A DNA stretch of 64,000 nucleotides from the NCBI RefSeq assembly GCF_030864355.1, contig NC_083394.1, forward strand, positions 1,116,001-1,180,000. Reading direction: 5' to 3'. This DNA comes from Cutaneotrichosporon cavernicola. Taxonomy: Eukaryota; Basidiomycota; Tremellomycetes; Trichosporonales; Trichosporonaceae. Positions within the stretch are counted from its first letter, which is position 1; the number at the start of each line of letters is the position of its first letter. The notes under the pieces are model-generated. The model was not told where the DNA came from, searched no databases, and worked only from the letters and a program-made list of their open reading frames with translations. The position numbers and the translations under genes are program-made. Shown one piece after another: positions 55,211 through 64,000 of this stretch.

Positions 55211-55882
55211 TTAACGCGCGTATGTGATGCTGATCCTGTCGTCAGTGGCGCAGTGGGGAGGAACGTGCGCAATCTCGCCAGCGACCTGGTAGATGAGTGT
55301 GCAGACGTCGCCTTCGAAGCGACCACTCCACTCGGCGCCGGTGTGCACGGTCACCGAGGTGTTGCCGTCGGTGCACTGGCGAGCGGCTTGGGACGGCCAC
55401 ACTTGAGTCAGCTTGGCACTGAGAGCCTCCTAAGCTGGACGAGGAAAGAAAAAGGCAATGTGATACGGGTAATGGGGTTATGATGATAGAGGAGCAGGTG
55501 GGAGATATACCAAAGCCAAGCCAGAGTCACTCACAGCCCTCCTGTAGCATGTAGTCGAGGATGTACCTCTCGAGTGTGCGCCACTGGCCATGATCGAGGT
55601 CAGCCCGGAAGGAGAACGTCGTGGCCTGGAGTCAGTGGGAAATTCCAAGGGAACATGAACGCGAAAGGAATTGAAGAGAGTAGGGAAGGTGGGTAGGTTG
55701 GAGTTGGGAGAGGTTACGGTGGAGTGACAGGACGAAGGAAGGTCAACAGATGAAGATGAGTCGACTGCAACATGAAGTGGCGCTGGTGCTGGTGTCCTTC
55801 AATCATCACCGTCCTGCCGACCGCCACCACGCCTGGCTTCACGACTCACTGCCTGAGGAGACACCCAAGTAGAATGGAACAT
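55211..55882 (-). CDS. Small unknown protein, three-exon model
   Basis: Proposed exons 55850-55882, 55535-55625 and 55211-55401 join in frame to 104 aa beginning MFHSTWVSPQA. The junctions use GTGAGT donors and acceptors with the local CTGAC-N-AG form (CTGACTCCAG, CTGACTCAAG). The central and C-terminal parts (FSFRADLDHGQWRTLERYIL and HTGAEWSGRFEGDVCTLIYQ) look like folded protein. Introns of 224 and 133 nt are longer than average. I recognise no family. The last exon is well supported by an open frame; the first exon is the weakest part. Confidence 0.45.
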
Positions 55883-56574
55883 GGATCTGCGTGGATTGAA
55901 GAGGACCGCCTGGGTCTATCGAAGAGGAGTAACGAATGTGAGTGTGTTGGAGAGATAGAAGTGAGCAGAAAAATGTCAAGCGACCTGCTTGCCACGCAGC
56001 GACACGAGCACCAGGCATGCTTCTGGGGCTAGAGGGGTTATTGTTGTTGCAGGGTTAGTGTGTGTGTGCGTGCGTGCGTGTGGAGGTGGGGGCGGAGGTG
56101 GGGTCGAGTGCGAGCACGCAGAGGAGTGATATGAGATGCGCGGGATGGTCTGTGCGTATACTGTTCTATGGATGCGTAGCAGAGCTCGTCGACGTAATGG
56201 TCCAAGCGGGCTCTACCATGTCCAGTGAGTAAACGGTAAAATCGTGCCAAGATGGGGCACAGGCGTACCAACGCCCTTCCCCTTGTAATGCATCTCTTGT
56301 GTTCCATCCTACTGTTGCCCTCGCACCAGCCGCAACCGGCGGCGGCACACCCCGTGTTATACCTTGTGTAGGGTGAACATGTGATGGGTTGCGCTTGGAC
56401 GGCGCGTGCCATCACCAAGCCACATCACATCCTACGTGATCGCAGTGGCTTACACCACTCAAATCTCAACTATCGTGTAAACAATGTCAATGTAGATCCG
56501 TGTTCTTAAAGGTGTGCGTGTGTCCAACATGGCATTATACAGGCGTTTCCTATGTACAAGATCTATACACCATT
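55883..56574. other. Intergenic region with TG/GC microsatellite
   Basis: About 690 bp between two minus-strand genes. A (tg)n/(tgcg)n run lies at about 56058-56085. No gene supported. Confidence 0.45.
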
Positions 56575-57906
56575 CTAAGCCTCCGCTGTGGCCTCCCACT
56601 CGACCCCGACCCACTCCTCGCCAACACCAATGCAGTCGCCCTCGCATCCGAACACCATGACCGTGCCCCATTCCATCTCACCCGCCTCGCCGTCGCCGCG
56701 GGCTTCGCCCTTTGCGAGGCGGAGGATCTCGGCACGTCGCTCCTCCTCGGTCTGCGCATTGTCCTTGCCAGCCTCTACCTTGCCGGTTGTGCTAAGAGAC
56801 GATGGTCGGAGGACGTTGATGAGCTGCGGTACGAGCTGGAGCTCAAAGACACGAGCCGCGCCGCAGCGCGAGCACGCAGGCACCGACTTGGTCGTAAAGT
56901 ACTCGGCGAGGTTGACTTCCTCCTCCTCGGACGAGGGCGCACGCGTTGGCGCCCCCGGGAAAAGCTTCTTGAACAGCGGCGACGACGAACTGTACGGTAA
57001 TGGCACCGCGTTGAAGTCGTACCGCAGCACCTGGTTGCTTGCGTCCTCGGCAGAGGCGAGGCGGCGCGCAAAGCGCTCAAAGATGTCGTCGACGCTCTTT
57101 GGGAGGAGCTTGTCCCACCCGTCCTCGCGCCACTCAGCCTTCTGTTCTGGTGCCTCATCCTCGTCACTGTCAATGTCGACATCAGAGTCCTCAGCAATGT
57201 CAAGGTACTCGTCGATCGTCGTGATGTACTGAGGAGGCTGGTACGCTGGGAGGGGTGGTGCGTAGGCTACGGGATCGGAGAGCGATAGGGACGCGACGGC
57301 AGCTGTTGGCACTTCGTCCTGCTTGGGTTTGGGAACGGTGGGGGAAGGAACGGAAGGGGCTGCGAAGGGGTTCGCGGCAGCAGCGCCGAAGAGAGGCTGT
57401 GACCCGCCAAATAGGCCGGGTCCTGCGTTTTCCTTGACGGTGAACGGGTTCTGCCGTGCGCGCTCGCGTGCCTCAGCAGCGATTCGCTCAGCCTCCGCGC
57501 GCTTAGCCTCGACGTCTGCCACGTACTCGTCGTTGCGCACCGACGCGCGGAACGCGCGCACGCTCCCTTCACGCCTGCGACACCCTGGCCGTGCACACGC
57601 CCACACGTACAACGTGCGGTCGTTCTCGCCACCCTCTAGTGGGCAGTACACCTGCGAGAGAAGAGGGATGGGCTTGTGGCAAGCGCCGCAGCGCACCTCG
57701 TCGGGCGGTGACGTGGCCGCAACCGCCCTGCCCTTACCCTTTGGGTTTTTGGATGGTCCAGCCGGCACAGCCGGGAAAGCGGGGTACCCGCCGATAAACG
57801 ACGAGGTGTGCGACGCAGGTCCCTCCATCGGCCCGTCCGGCAGAGCGAGGAGGACGGTGCCGACCTCCTCATCGCTGTAATCTGAGGCGTCGTCCCTCGG
57901 CGCCAT
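56575..57906 (-). CDS. TSR4: TSR4/PDCD2-like ribosome biogenesis chaperone
   Basis: Dedicated chaperone thought to escort ribosomal protein uS5 (Rps2) for 40S assembly. Single exon, 443 aa. N-terminal part has FIGGYPAFP and the zinc motif CGACHKPIPLLSQVYCPLE followed by DRTLYVWACARPGC, as in PDCD2. A disordered linker follows, with an acidic stretch DSDVDIDSDEDEAPEQ. The C-terminal PDCD2_C domain begins near DQVLRYDFNAVPLPY-like NQVLRYDFNAVPLPY and contains VPACSRCGAARVFELQLVPQLINVL and the final MVFGCEGDCIGVGEEWVGVEWE. The ATG is directly preceded by a CTGACACCAG acceptor-like sequence, so a 5' UTR intron is likely. Confidence 0.94.
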   Translation of the reverse strand: MAPRDDASDYSDEEVGTVLLALPDGPMEGPASHTSSFIGGYPAFPAVPAGPSKNPKGKGRAVAATSPPDEVRCGACHKPIPLLSQVYCPLEGGENDRTLYVWACARPGCRRREGSVRAFRASVRNDEYVADVEAKRAEAERIAAEARERARQNPFTVKENAGPGLFGGSQPLFGAAAANPFAAPSVPSPTVPKPKQDEVPTAAVASLSLSDPVAYAPPLPAYQPPQYITTIDEYLDIAEDSDVDIDSDEDEAPEQKAEWREDGWDKLLPKSVDDIFERFARRLASAEDASNQVLRYDFNAVPLPYSSSSPLFKKLFPGAPTRAPSSEEEEVNLAEYFTTKSVPACSRCGAARVFELQLVPQLINVLRPSSLSTTGKVEAGKDNAQTEEERRAEILRLAKGEARGDGEAGEMEWGTVMVFGCEGDCIGVGEEWVGVEWEATAEA

Positions 57907-57960
57907 CTGGTGTCAGCTCCCGATATATTTGTATTGTAGACAGTGGGAGGAAGGAGCGTA

Positions 57961-58155
57961 TCAGAATAAAGTCGCCAAACTAGTGAGGATCGTCTCCCTG
58001 CCGCCCCGCACACAGGCGCCGTCGCCCTCGCAGAGTCCCGCACACGCCACACTCAAACCGCCACAGCCAAAACGGACGTGGTGAGGCCCAAGTGCATTGT
58101 ACACGGGGACGAGGGGTGGGCGGACTGAACACAGAGGGCACGTAGGTCTCGTCAT
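57961..58155 (-). CDS. Small Cys-rich ORF upstream of TSR4
   Basis: 64 codons starting MTRPTCPLCSVRPPLVPVYN and containing seven Cys, including a CPLC pair and a later CGGLSVACAGLC group. It lies 54 bp upstream of the TSR4 start on the same strand. It could be a tiny zinc-binding protein, an upstream ORF in the TSR4 leader, or chance. I cannot assign a family. Confidence 0.3.
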   Translation of the reverse strand: MTRPTCPLCSVRPPLVPVYNALGPHHVRFGCGGLSVACAGLCEGDGACVRGGRETILTSLATLF

Positions 58156-58364
58156 CGTGTCATCATTCGTGCTCCTCTCCCAGAAATGGATGGGAACGAG
58201 ATCTTACCTTTTGTCGTGGAAAGTGAGATGGTGAGAGTTCTGTGGAGAGGTTGGGAAAAAAGTTGGTGGCAGGCGGAGGCGCGGGAGCAATTTCGGTGCG
58301 AAAGGAATTACTTCGGGCGATCAGTTTCGACCACTAAGCCCACTGGAAAACCCAAAAAGAAGAT

Positions 58365-58435
58365 GCCCCTATGGTGTAATGGTAACACGTGAGTCTCATA
58401 ATCTCTAGCCCTCAGTTCGATTCTGAGTGGGGGCA
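58365..58435 (+). tRNA. tRNA-Met (CAT, elongator type), no intron
   Basis: Acceptor GCCCCTA pairs with TGGGGGC, the D stem is GTGT/ACAC, the loop is CTCATAA with anticodon CAT at 58400-58402, and the T arm is CTCAG-TTCGATT-CTGAG. The anticodon region AGTCTCATAATCT is the same as in yeast elongator tRNA-Met, including the U-U pair at 31-39. The 27-43 position is also a T-T mismatch, so the stem is short. No intron. Confidence 0.85.
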
Positions 58436-58689
58436 CATTTTTTGCGCGCGGATGGACTTGGCTGTATTTTGGAGATGGCTGCAACCGTGTTGCAACTGAA
58501 GCAGACTCAAAAGTCTACTATGGCCGTCGTTTCACGGATGGTAGCGAGTTTCATTGAGAAGCAGAAAGACCCGGAGAGCTCCTGGCGGGTTGGCGTGTTA
58601 CTACCACTGTTGACCTCCACTTCGCCACCCAGGCACGGCACTGAAAGCAAAGATTTCGTTCCCCACATCTCCTGTCAACAACATCAACC

Positions 58690-59857
58690 ATGGCGCGCTT
58701 CACCAACATTGGTCTGCACCGCAAGAACTTTGTTCAGTCAGCGGCACAGGAGGAGTCGAGCCGTGAACACCAGGATAGACGACGCGACAGCGGATGGGAG
58801 GGGCGTGGCCGCGGGCGTGGCGGGATCGGCGGACGGGGAGGGGGTGGGAGGGGAGGACGGGGTGGTGAGAGAGGAGGACGCGGGCGGGACGGCAAGCGCG
58901 GTGCGTACGCCGGCGGCGAGCGGAAGGGATGGGGTAGGGATCCGGATGTTGCGAGTAAGTCTAGCGTTGGAGGTGATCTGACGCCAGAACGTGCTGCCTT
59001 CAGCGCGGAACGGGCGGACGCGCGCCGCTTCAAGCGTGCCGAAGAGCGGGAAGTGAACACGACGTGCTTTGCGTGTCGCGGGACGGGACATGCTGCGCGC
59101 GACTGTCCCAATATCCTCGCTGCAGCTGAAGGGGCTAATGGGAGTGCGGCGATGCTCGAGGCGGATGAGCTTGCGCGCAAGGCAGGGTTGGTTGGTGACA
59201 ACGGGGAGGAGTCTGGGGAAGAGTCTGAACAGGCCGCGGAGGACGAGGGCAAGAAGGACAAGACGAAAGGCAAGGGGAAGAAGGAGAAACTCACTGGTGG
59301 ACAGGTTACTGGCGGCAAGTGCTACCGGTGAGTCGCACAGCTACAATTCAATGAAATGCAGCAGCGCACCAGCTCAGCCCGCTGACGGCAGGTGCAACTC
59401 GTCTGCACACAGCTTGCACCACTGCCCTGCGCCTGTGGACCCAGAGAACCCGACGCCGTTCGCAACGTGTTTTGTCTGCCTCGGGTCGGGACACCTGTCT
59501 GCCGGATGCCCCAAGAACCCAAGGGGCGTATACGTCAACGGCGGTGCGTGCAAGATCTGCCACAGCGTCGCGCACCGCGCCAAGGACTGCCCGACGCAGC
59601 GGCCCGAGCCTGGATTCGACGTCAAGCCCAGGGGTAGGCCGGCGCTCGTGCTGGGCACTGGAGAGGGTGCGGGGGCGGATGAAGACGACTTCATGGTCAC
59701 TCGCCGCACGGCTACGCCTGGTGAGGCCAAGGGCACGCGTGCAAAGCACCTGCCAGCCAAGAACAGCGCACGTGGACCCGCTAAGCGGCCAGGCGAGGAG
59801 GGTTGGTTTGACCAGGACAAGCCGGTTGCCAAGAAGAAGAAGGTGGTCTCGTTCTAG
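58690..59857 (+). CDS. Zinc-knuckle protein, ZCCHC9-like
   Basis: Probably a nuclear/nucleolar RNA-binding protein linked to ribosome biogenesis or RNA surveillance. Two exons, 58690-59327 and 59392-59857, separated by a 64-nt intron, give 367 aa. The N-terminus has an Arg/Gly-rich (RGG) stretch of about 40 residues. Four CCHC knuckles follow: CFACRGTGHAARDC, then across the intron CYRCNSSAHSLHHC, CFVCLGSGHLSAGC and CKICHSVAHRAKDC. This number and spacing match ZCCHC9. The C-terminus ends with a basic AKKKKVVSF that could be a nuclear localisation signal. The start (accATGgcg) has a good context. Confidence 0.93.
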
Positions 59858-60009
59858 CGTTCTAGCGTAATACCCAGTGATACATGCACAAATTGATACA
59901 ATATAGGGCGTTGGAGATATTGAGCGGAGTCAGCCTAGCTGAGCTGAGCGTGTCTGCGAGGTGTGCGCGCGATCTGCAGTGCTCGTGTGTTCCGCTCGCA
60001 TTCGCGTGA

Positions 60010-60713
60010 CTATACCACGACGGCATCGCCGTTAATCGACACGAGGTCCGTGTCGAACAGCTCGATGAACTTGAGTTAGCGAGCTGCAACTCAAATTGCA
60101 CCGCATAGCACTCACCTGCTCGTTCAATACCCGCACCTTCATCCCCGCGTACCTCCGGTACTCTTCGAGGATGCTTGACAGCGCCCATCGCTGCAACTTG
60201 CGCCAGCACCCGACGACAGTGCCCGTGCGGTGGCGGCCCATGTTGCAGCACACCAACGTGGGAAACGTGCTTGGCTGTAAGAGGAGGCTGAGGGCGTGGA
60301 TGATGAGCGGCTCTGTTGGTGGCGGGAGAGGAGGCAGGTGGTCTAACATTAGAACGGTCATCTAAGAGGAAGACTCACACTGCCCGCTGAGGGGGACCAC
60401 GCCGGCATCGCAGTACGGTGGCGGGAAGTGAGGGTTTAGGCTGACCTGCGGGGCAAGGTTGTGCAGCATAATACCCTGTGAGTCGAGGAACGACACGCTA
60501 TCATCAGATATACCAAAAACGCAGACGTACAAGACATCTGAGGGTTCCTCGGCGCCGACCCAGATGACGCTGCGCAGGCCCAACTTCTCGATAAAGGTGA
60601 AGTTGAGCTCGGTCGGCTGTGCAGAGCGGTAGAACCCTGCTATCAGCTTTGATTAGAGGTTACGAACCGTCCTCGACGAGGCCAAAGTTCATGGGCGGCA
60701 CAATCTTGGCCAT
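60010..60713 (-). CDS. Dual-specificity-type phosphatase, SIW14/OCA family
   Basis: In yeast this family acts on inositol pyrophosphates (Siw14) or in oxidant-stress signalling (Oca1). Five exons (60668-60713, 60531-60636, 60379-60497, 60116-60342 and 60010-60069) join to 185 aa. Family features are NFGLVEDGFYRSAQPTELNFTFIEKLGL, VIWVGAEEPSD, and the P-loop VCCNMGRHRTGTVVGCWRKLQ. The P-loop has the C-x5-R-T/S pattern but Cys instead of the usual His right before the nucleophile. Introns are 31, 33, 36 and 46 nt; donors GTTCGT and GTACGT are used. It is divergent from the next gene, 231 bp apart, implying a shared promoter region. Confidence 0.9.
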
Positions 60714-60944
60714 GGCGTCGGCGTCGGTGTCGGTACCGGTGTCGTTGTGGGATGCAAAGTACAAACGTGTGCAGTGATGATGCTTTCTTGTTCTTCTAAA
60801 GCCACGCGAATGAGGTGGAGGTCTAGTTTGCCTGCAAGATGCCCCACTCTGAATTGGTGAATGGCCAGAGTGGAGGCCAACCGAAAAGTCGGAACCCATT
60901 TCTCTCAACACTCCACTCCACTCAGTCTCCAACACTCGGCAACG

Positions 60945-61713
60945 ATGATTGCGCGCGCCCGCCTTGCGGCACTTTGGCGGCCATCAGCACCACTAGCACA
61001 GCGATACATGTCGACCCGCTCTCCCCCTCCCGCATCAATCTATTCCCCGCCCCACACCCTTCCCCCTCCACCCTCGGCCTCAGTTGGAGAACCTCCCCGC
61101 CCAGCCGAGGAAGATCTCCTCGAACTCGGTCTCACACCTGGCCATTTCGGGCCGCGACCCGAAGACATCCCGCCCATCTCGGAGCGGCTACGTCCCCTCA
61201 TCCCCTTTATTTTGGTTTGGACGTTGCTCACCTCGCTCCTAATGCACCGCTGGCGCGTCCGGAAGCAGGGCGAAGCTGATCGCGATCGATCCGAGGCACA
61301 GGAGAGCGTCCTCCGCGGTCTGATTGCGCGGTTTGTTGAGGGCCAAGTAGTTGAGGATCTCGAGATTCGGCGCGAGCTTGAGATGGTCGGCCTGCGTCCT
61401 CGAACCGCTGCGAGCGCGGGGTTGCAGGTTGAGGAGATGCGCGACGTTAGTTGGGTTGAGGTTTTCCGGGGCAGGAAGGAGCAGAGGGAAGCCCGTGAGA
61501 AGCATGCGCAACAAGTCGAGGCAGGTGGAGACGAGGCTGTCGCCGAAGAGTGGAGGAAACGTATGTTTGGCAGAGGCCGAGCTGATGCCAGTCGTTGCGG
61601 AGGCTACGGCCGACGCGCCAGTACCCGAGGCCAGCGACAAGGCCACGGAGAGTGGCGAACGCAGCAATCAGGGCGTCGTGCGGCGCGCAAAATCCGCCAG
61701 CGTCTACATGTAG
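60945..61713 (+). CDS. Unknown protein, probable mitochondrial membrane protein
   Basis: Two exons, 60945-61560 and 61592-61713, separated by a 31-nt intron (GTATGT ... CTGATGCCAG), give 245 aa. The N-terminus MIARARLAALWRPSAPLAQRYMSTRSPPP is rich in Arg, Ala and Ser without acidic residues and looks like a mitochondrial presequence. One hydrophobic segment, LIPFILVWTLLTSLLMHRW, lies near residues 85-105. The following part is highly charged and helical (QREAREKHAQQVEAGGDEAVAEEW), probably a coiled coil. Reading without the splice changes frame to a basic tail and is less likely. No family recognised. Confidence 0.75.
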
Positions 61714-61828
61714 CGGCCGCAGCCTTCCTACAGGACAGGCGAGCCGACGTCCTCAAGTTCGTCTCGACCAACACAATGTCACTATATGCATACAACAGGT
61801 TCTACACGATCGCAGGCAGAGTTACTCA

Positions 61829-63099
61829 CTACCTCCGGCGCCACTTCTTTCGCGGCTGCCCGTCCTCACTCACAACAAGCATCTCGCTGAGTGCCTTGGG
61901 TTGCAGCAGAGCCTCGCCGCGCGGCGCGACCAGTACGCTCTCGCGCCACCACCCGTCGGCACGCAGGGGACACCAGCTTATGTGCGCAGCGCCGAGATCC
62001 AGAGTACGCGTGTGGAAGGACCACAGGCCCACGCGCCGGCAGCAGATGCGGCACGATACTATGTCCGTTGGCGTTCCATGCGCGAGCACATGGTCGGTCG
62101 GGAAGGTGGGGTCATAAGGAAACCAGCCGAAGAGGGCGAGGGCGGCCGCGAGCGTCTCCTTCGGCTCGGGTGATCTGGGACCCGTACGGTTCTCGGACTC
62201 GGGGTCGGGCGGGAGTGCGGGAAGGTGCCTCCGTAGCGCAGTTGCGAGGTGGTCAATTTCGGCATTGGAGGAAGGCGACGTCCATTGTGGTGCGATAGGA
62301 CCGGCAAGAGTCTGCTGTGCAAGTGCGCGGGCTAATGAGCCGAGGCTAGCGGCCGTCAGGGGATGGAGAATGCGTCTCAGCTCTGAGAAGAGTTCGGGGG
62401 GCGAGGATGTGATCCGCCATGCGCAACCCGCATTGTGGCGCGACGAAAGGGTGGCCGCGAGGCGGCGGACCACGCCATCGCGCACGGCATGCCGGAGGTC
62501 TGCCAAGCCGCTGACACCCCATGTCGCTCCACAGGTCCGAGAACATGCCAATGCGTCAGTGCCGGCACTGATCCAGCCGTGGAGCGCACAGGCGAGGGGC
62601 CCTATTTCGGGGGGAACGGGTGAGAGACCAGCCGCGCCAAAGGTGCGTAGTCGTGCGAGGAGGGGGAGTGGTGAGAAAGGGAGGTAGGCGTTTACTGGTG
62701 GGAGTGAGGGAAGGGGCGCCGTCGAGGGGAAGACGAATGGCTCGCGCGCGCGGCCCGGAAAGAGTCGGCGCTTCGTCGGTATCTGTGGCAGTGACACGAG
62801 GGCCGCGAGCTCGGAGAGGAGGGCGGGCTAGTGTCAGCTCGCTCACAGTGTACACGCACAAGGTCGAACCCGTCTGTTATCTTCGGCGCTGCGTCCTGGT
62901 ATCAGCTTGTTATTCTCGGTGAGAGACGTACCTCGTCGTCGCTGTCCCATTCCGAGCCGGCGTACATCATCCCAAAAGCGTCATGGAGGTCGGCTACGAG
63001 CTCTGCGTCAAGCGCTTTCTCGGCGGGCATGTGAGTGGGATTCGCCTCTATCGCAGGCGGTTGGGGCGCGGCCACCGCGTCTGGGATCTCCATGGCCAT
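61829..63099 (-). CDS. ZC3HC1/Rsm1-like C3HC zinc-finger protein
   Basis: Fungal relative of human NIPA (ZC3HC1) and S. pombe Rsm1, linked to the nuclear pore basket and mRNA export. Three exons (62932-63099, 62860-62895 and 61829-62827) give 400 aa; the middle exon is 36 nt. The C3HC domain shows FSPLPLLARLRTFG, then PLACALHGWISAGTDALACSRTCGATW. The second Rsm1-type domain has LALFGWFPYDPTFP, ISCRICCRR-type VSCRICCRRVGLWSF, and LGAAHISWCPLRADGWWRES. The two introns (32 and 36 nt) were chosen to keep the frame. The start MAMEIPDAV at 63099 could instead be an upstream in-frame ATG at 63147. It lies tail to tail with the unknown mitochondrial-like gene, 115 bp apart. Confidence 0.88.
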
Positions 63100-63673
63100 G
63101 TTGTTGATTATCCAAGTCGAACGCACATATCCACTCTCAAGCGTCATTCATCGTACCCAAGTTGGGGGTCGAATAAGGAATAAACCTCCACCTACGCAGC
63201 ACATAAATTGCCAACTCGAACCTCGACTTTTCTCCATCGCGCCTTCCTTCATCGACACGACCTCATGTTGTGTCGACCTCGGCACCTCAACCCCCCCAGT
63301 TTCTGGGGGGGAGCGGGTGACGGGCGCTAGAGTAAATTCGCTTTGTTTCGTTAACTCCGGACCTGTTACCCACGTCTGCGTTAGATAGTAGCATTGCGAC
63401 ATTCCCTCTGCATCTCTACATCTTGTGAGCTTGTGAGCTGGTCTTGCGCCATAACGGGGAAGAAGTGGCCGTATCGATCAACGTCAAGAGCCGAGCCGCC
63501 AGGAAAGGCGATGTGGTGCAGAGTTTGAAGCAGATTGGGCCGTGGATGACTTTTCTTTGGCCAACCCCCCAGGTCTGCAAAAACATGACAACGCCTCTTT
63601 TCTCAACTACAGTAGACATCAAGTAGTGCATGCACCAAGATATATAAAGTCCTGGCATACATAGTACACGCAC
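63100..63673. other. Intergenic region
   Basis: About 570 bp between the ZC3HC1-like start and the stop codon of the partial gene. It includes the G/C hairpin described separately. No gene seen. Confidence 0.45.
63291..63311. repeat. Perfect 9-bp G/C inverted repeat with TTT loop
   Basis: cccccccag at 63291-63299 and ctggggggg at 63303-63311 flank ttt. The seven-base C and G runs would make a very stable hairpin. It lies about 190 bp upstream of the ZC3HC1-like start. Confidence 0.92.
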
Positions 63674-64000
63674 CTACGTGGGTGGCGCCCATTGTCTTAT
63701 CGTCCCTCCCAATCCCAATCCCAACGCATCGAGCAAATCAAACAAGCTGACGCCCCTTGGCGGGTGTTTCCCAAACGCCTCGAGGGCGGCAGGCAACCGT
63801 ACCCCCACAGCATAGCTGGGTGCAAACGGTCCGAACGGGTCGCTGCGTGCAAGGAAGGAGTATGATGTAGCGTACTCGAGCGTGACGCGGAACACGGCCC
63901 ACAGCATGAGCAGCTCGATCGTGACCCAGAGGAGCCATATGCCTCGCCGCCGCTGGGGAATGGGGAGGGGTTCGGGCTCCGGCTCCGGCTCTGGCTCGGG
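63674..64000 (-). CDS. C-terminal part of a membrane protein, cut by window end
   Basis: The frame is open from the window edge to a stop at 63674. The visible part begins with a (PE)n run, then a basic patch QRRRG, then one hydrophobic segment IWLLWVTIELLMLWAVFRV, and ends with GLGLGGTIRQWAPPT. At least one membrane span is present. The start and any upstream introns lie outside the window. I recognise no family. Confidence 0.6.
   Translation of the reverse strand, partial: PEPEPEPEPEPLPIPQRRRGIWLLWVTIELLMLWAVFRVTLEYATSYSFLARSDPFGPFAPSYAVGVRLPAALEAFGKHPPRGVSLFDLLDALGLGLGGTIRQWAPPT

Noticed and set aside
62828..62846. A 19-nt intron (GTGAGC...CTAG) in the ZC3HC1-like gene
   Set aside because: Too short, and its phase does not fit. 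The donor GTGCGT at 62859 gives a 32-nt intron and keeps the frame.

Overview
This is nuclear DNA from a fungus, most likely a basidiomycete yeast of the Tremellomycetes type. The reasons are the ribosomal protein, RNA polymerase III factor and exosome genes, GC-rich coding sequence, genes on both strands with little spacing, and many very short introns. I resolved about 65 introns by keeping the reading frame open; about 40 are 41 nt or shorter, nine are 30-31 nt, and most end in CTGAC or CTAAC followed within a few bases by AG. I cannot name the genus from sequence alone.

Layout. 1-9.5 kb: a BAHD-type acyltransferase (+), a prenylcysteine oxidase (-), a long Ser/Pro-rich repeat protein (-), then about 2 kb without a gene. 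9.5-19.7 kb: TFIIIC subunit TFC4 (-), divergent RPL3 (+), mitochondrial ribosomal protein uS14m (+), an unknown proline-rich protein with a C-terminal hydrophobic segment (-), and an ECM4-like glutathionyl-hydroquinone reductase (-). 20-27.6 kb: an unknown/senescence-like protein (+), a bacterial-style 2H phosphoesterase of ThpR/LigT type (+), a RAD57-like recombinase paralog (-) and MET6 (-). 27.6-34.6 kb is gene-poor: tRNA-Glu(CTC) and tRNA-Phe(GAA), both with introns, and one MFS transporter of the allantoate/nicotinate permease type. 34.6-44 kb: an EF-hand MscS channel (-) and an SH3-RasGEF of CDC25 type (-). 44-46.5 kb has no gene. 46.5-64 kb is dense: a complex I 21 kDa-type subunit, RRP4, a serine esterase, an SGNH hydrolase with an N-terminal membrane segment, a nitrilase-superfamily amidohydrolase, a small unknown gene, TSR4, tRNA-Met, a ZCCHC9-like zinc-knuckle protein, a SIW14/OCA-type phosphatase, an unknown mitochondrial-looking protein, a ZC3HC1/Rsm1-like protein, and the 3' part of a membrane protein cut by the window edge.

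Most genes are ordinary housekeeping genes, and neighbours do not form a pathway cluster. Ribosome and RNA-processing themes recur (RPL3, uS14m, TFC4, RRP4, TSR4, ZCCHC9-like, three tRNAs), but this looks like chance. I see no transposon, virus, CRISPR array or secondary-metabolite cluster. The most unusual signals are the compact intron design, several microexons, a bacterial-style 2H phosphoesterase, a possible dual-targeted ECM4-like enzyme, expanding repeats in two coding regions, and two strong DNA hairpins.
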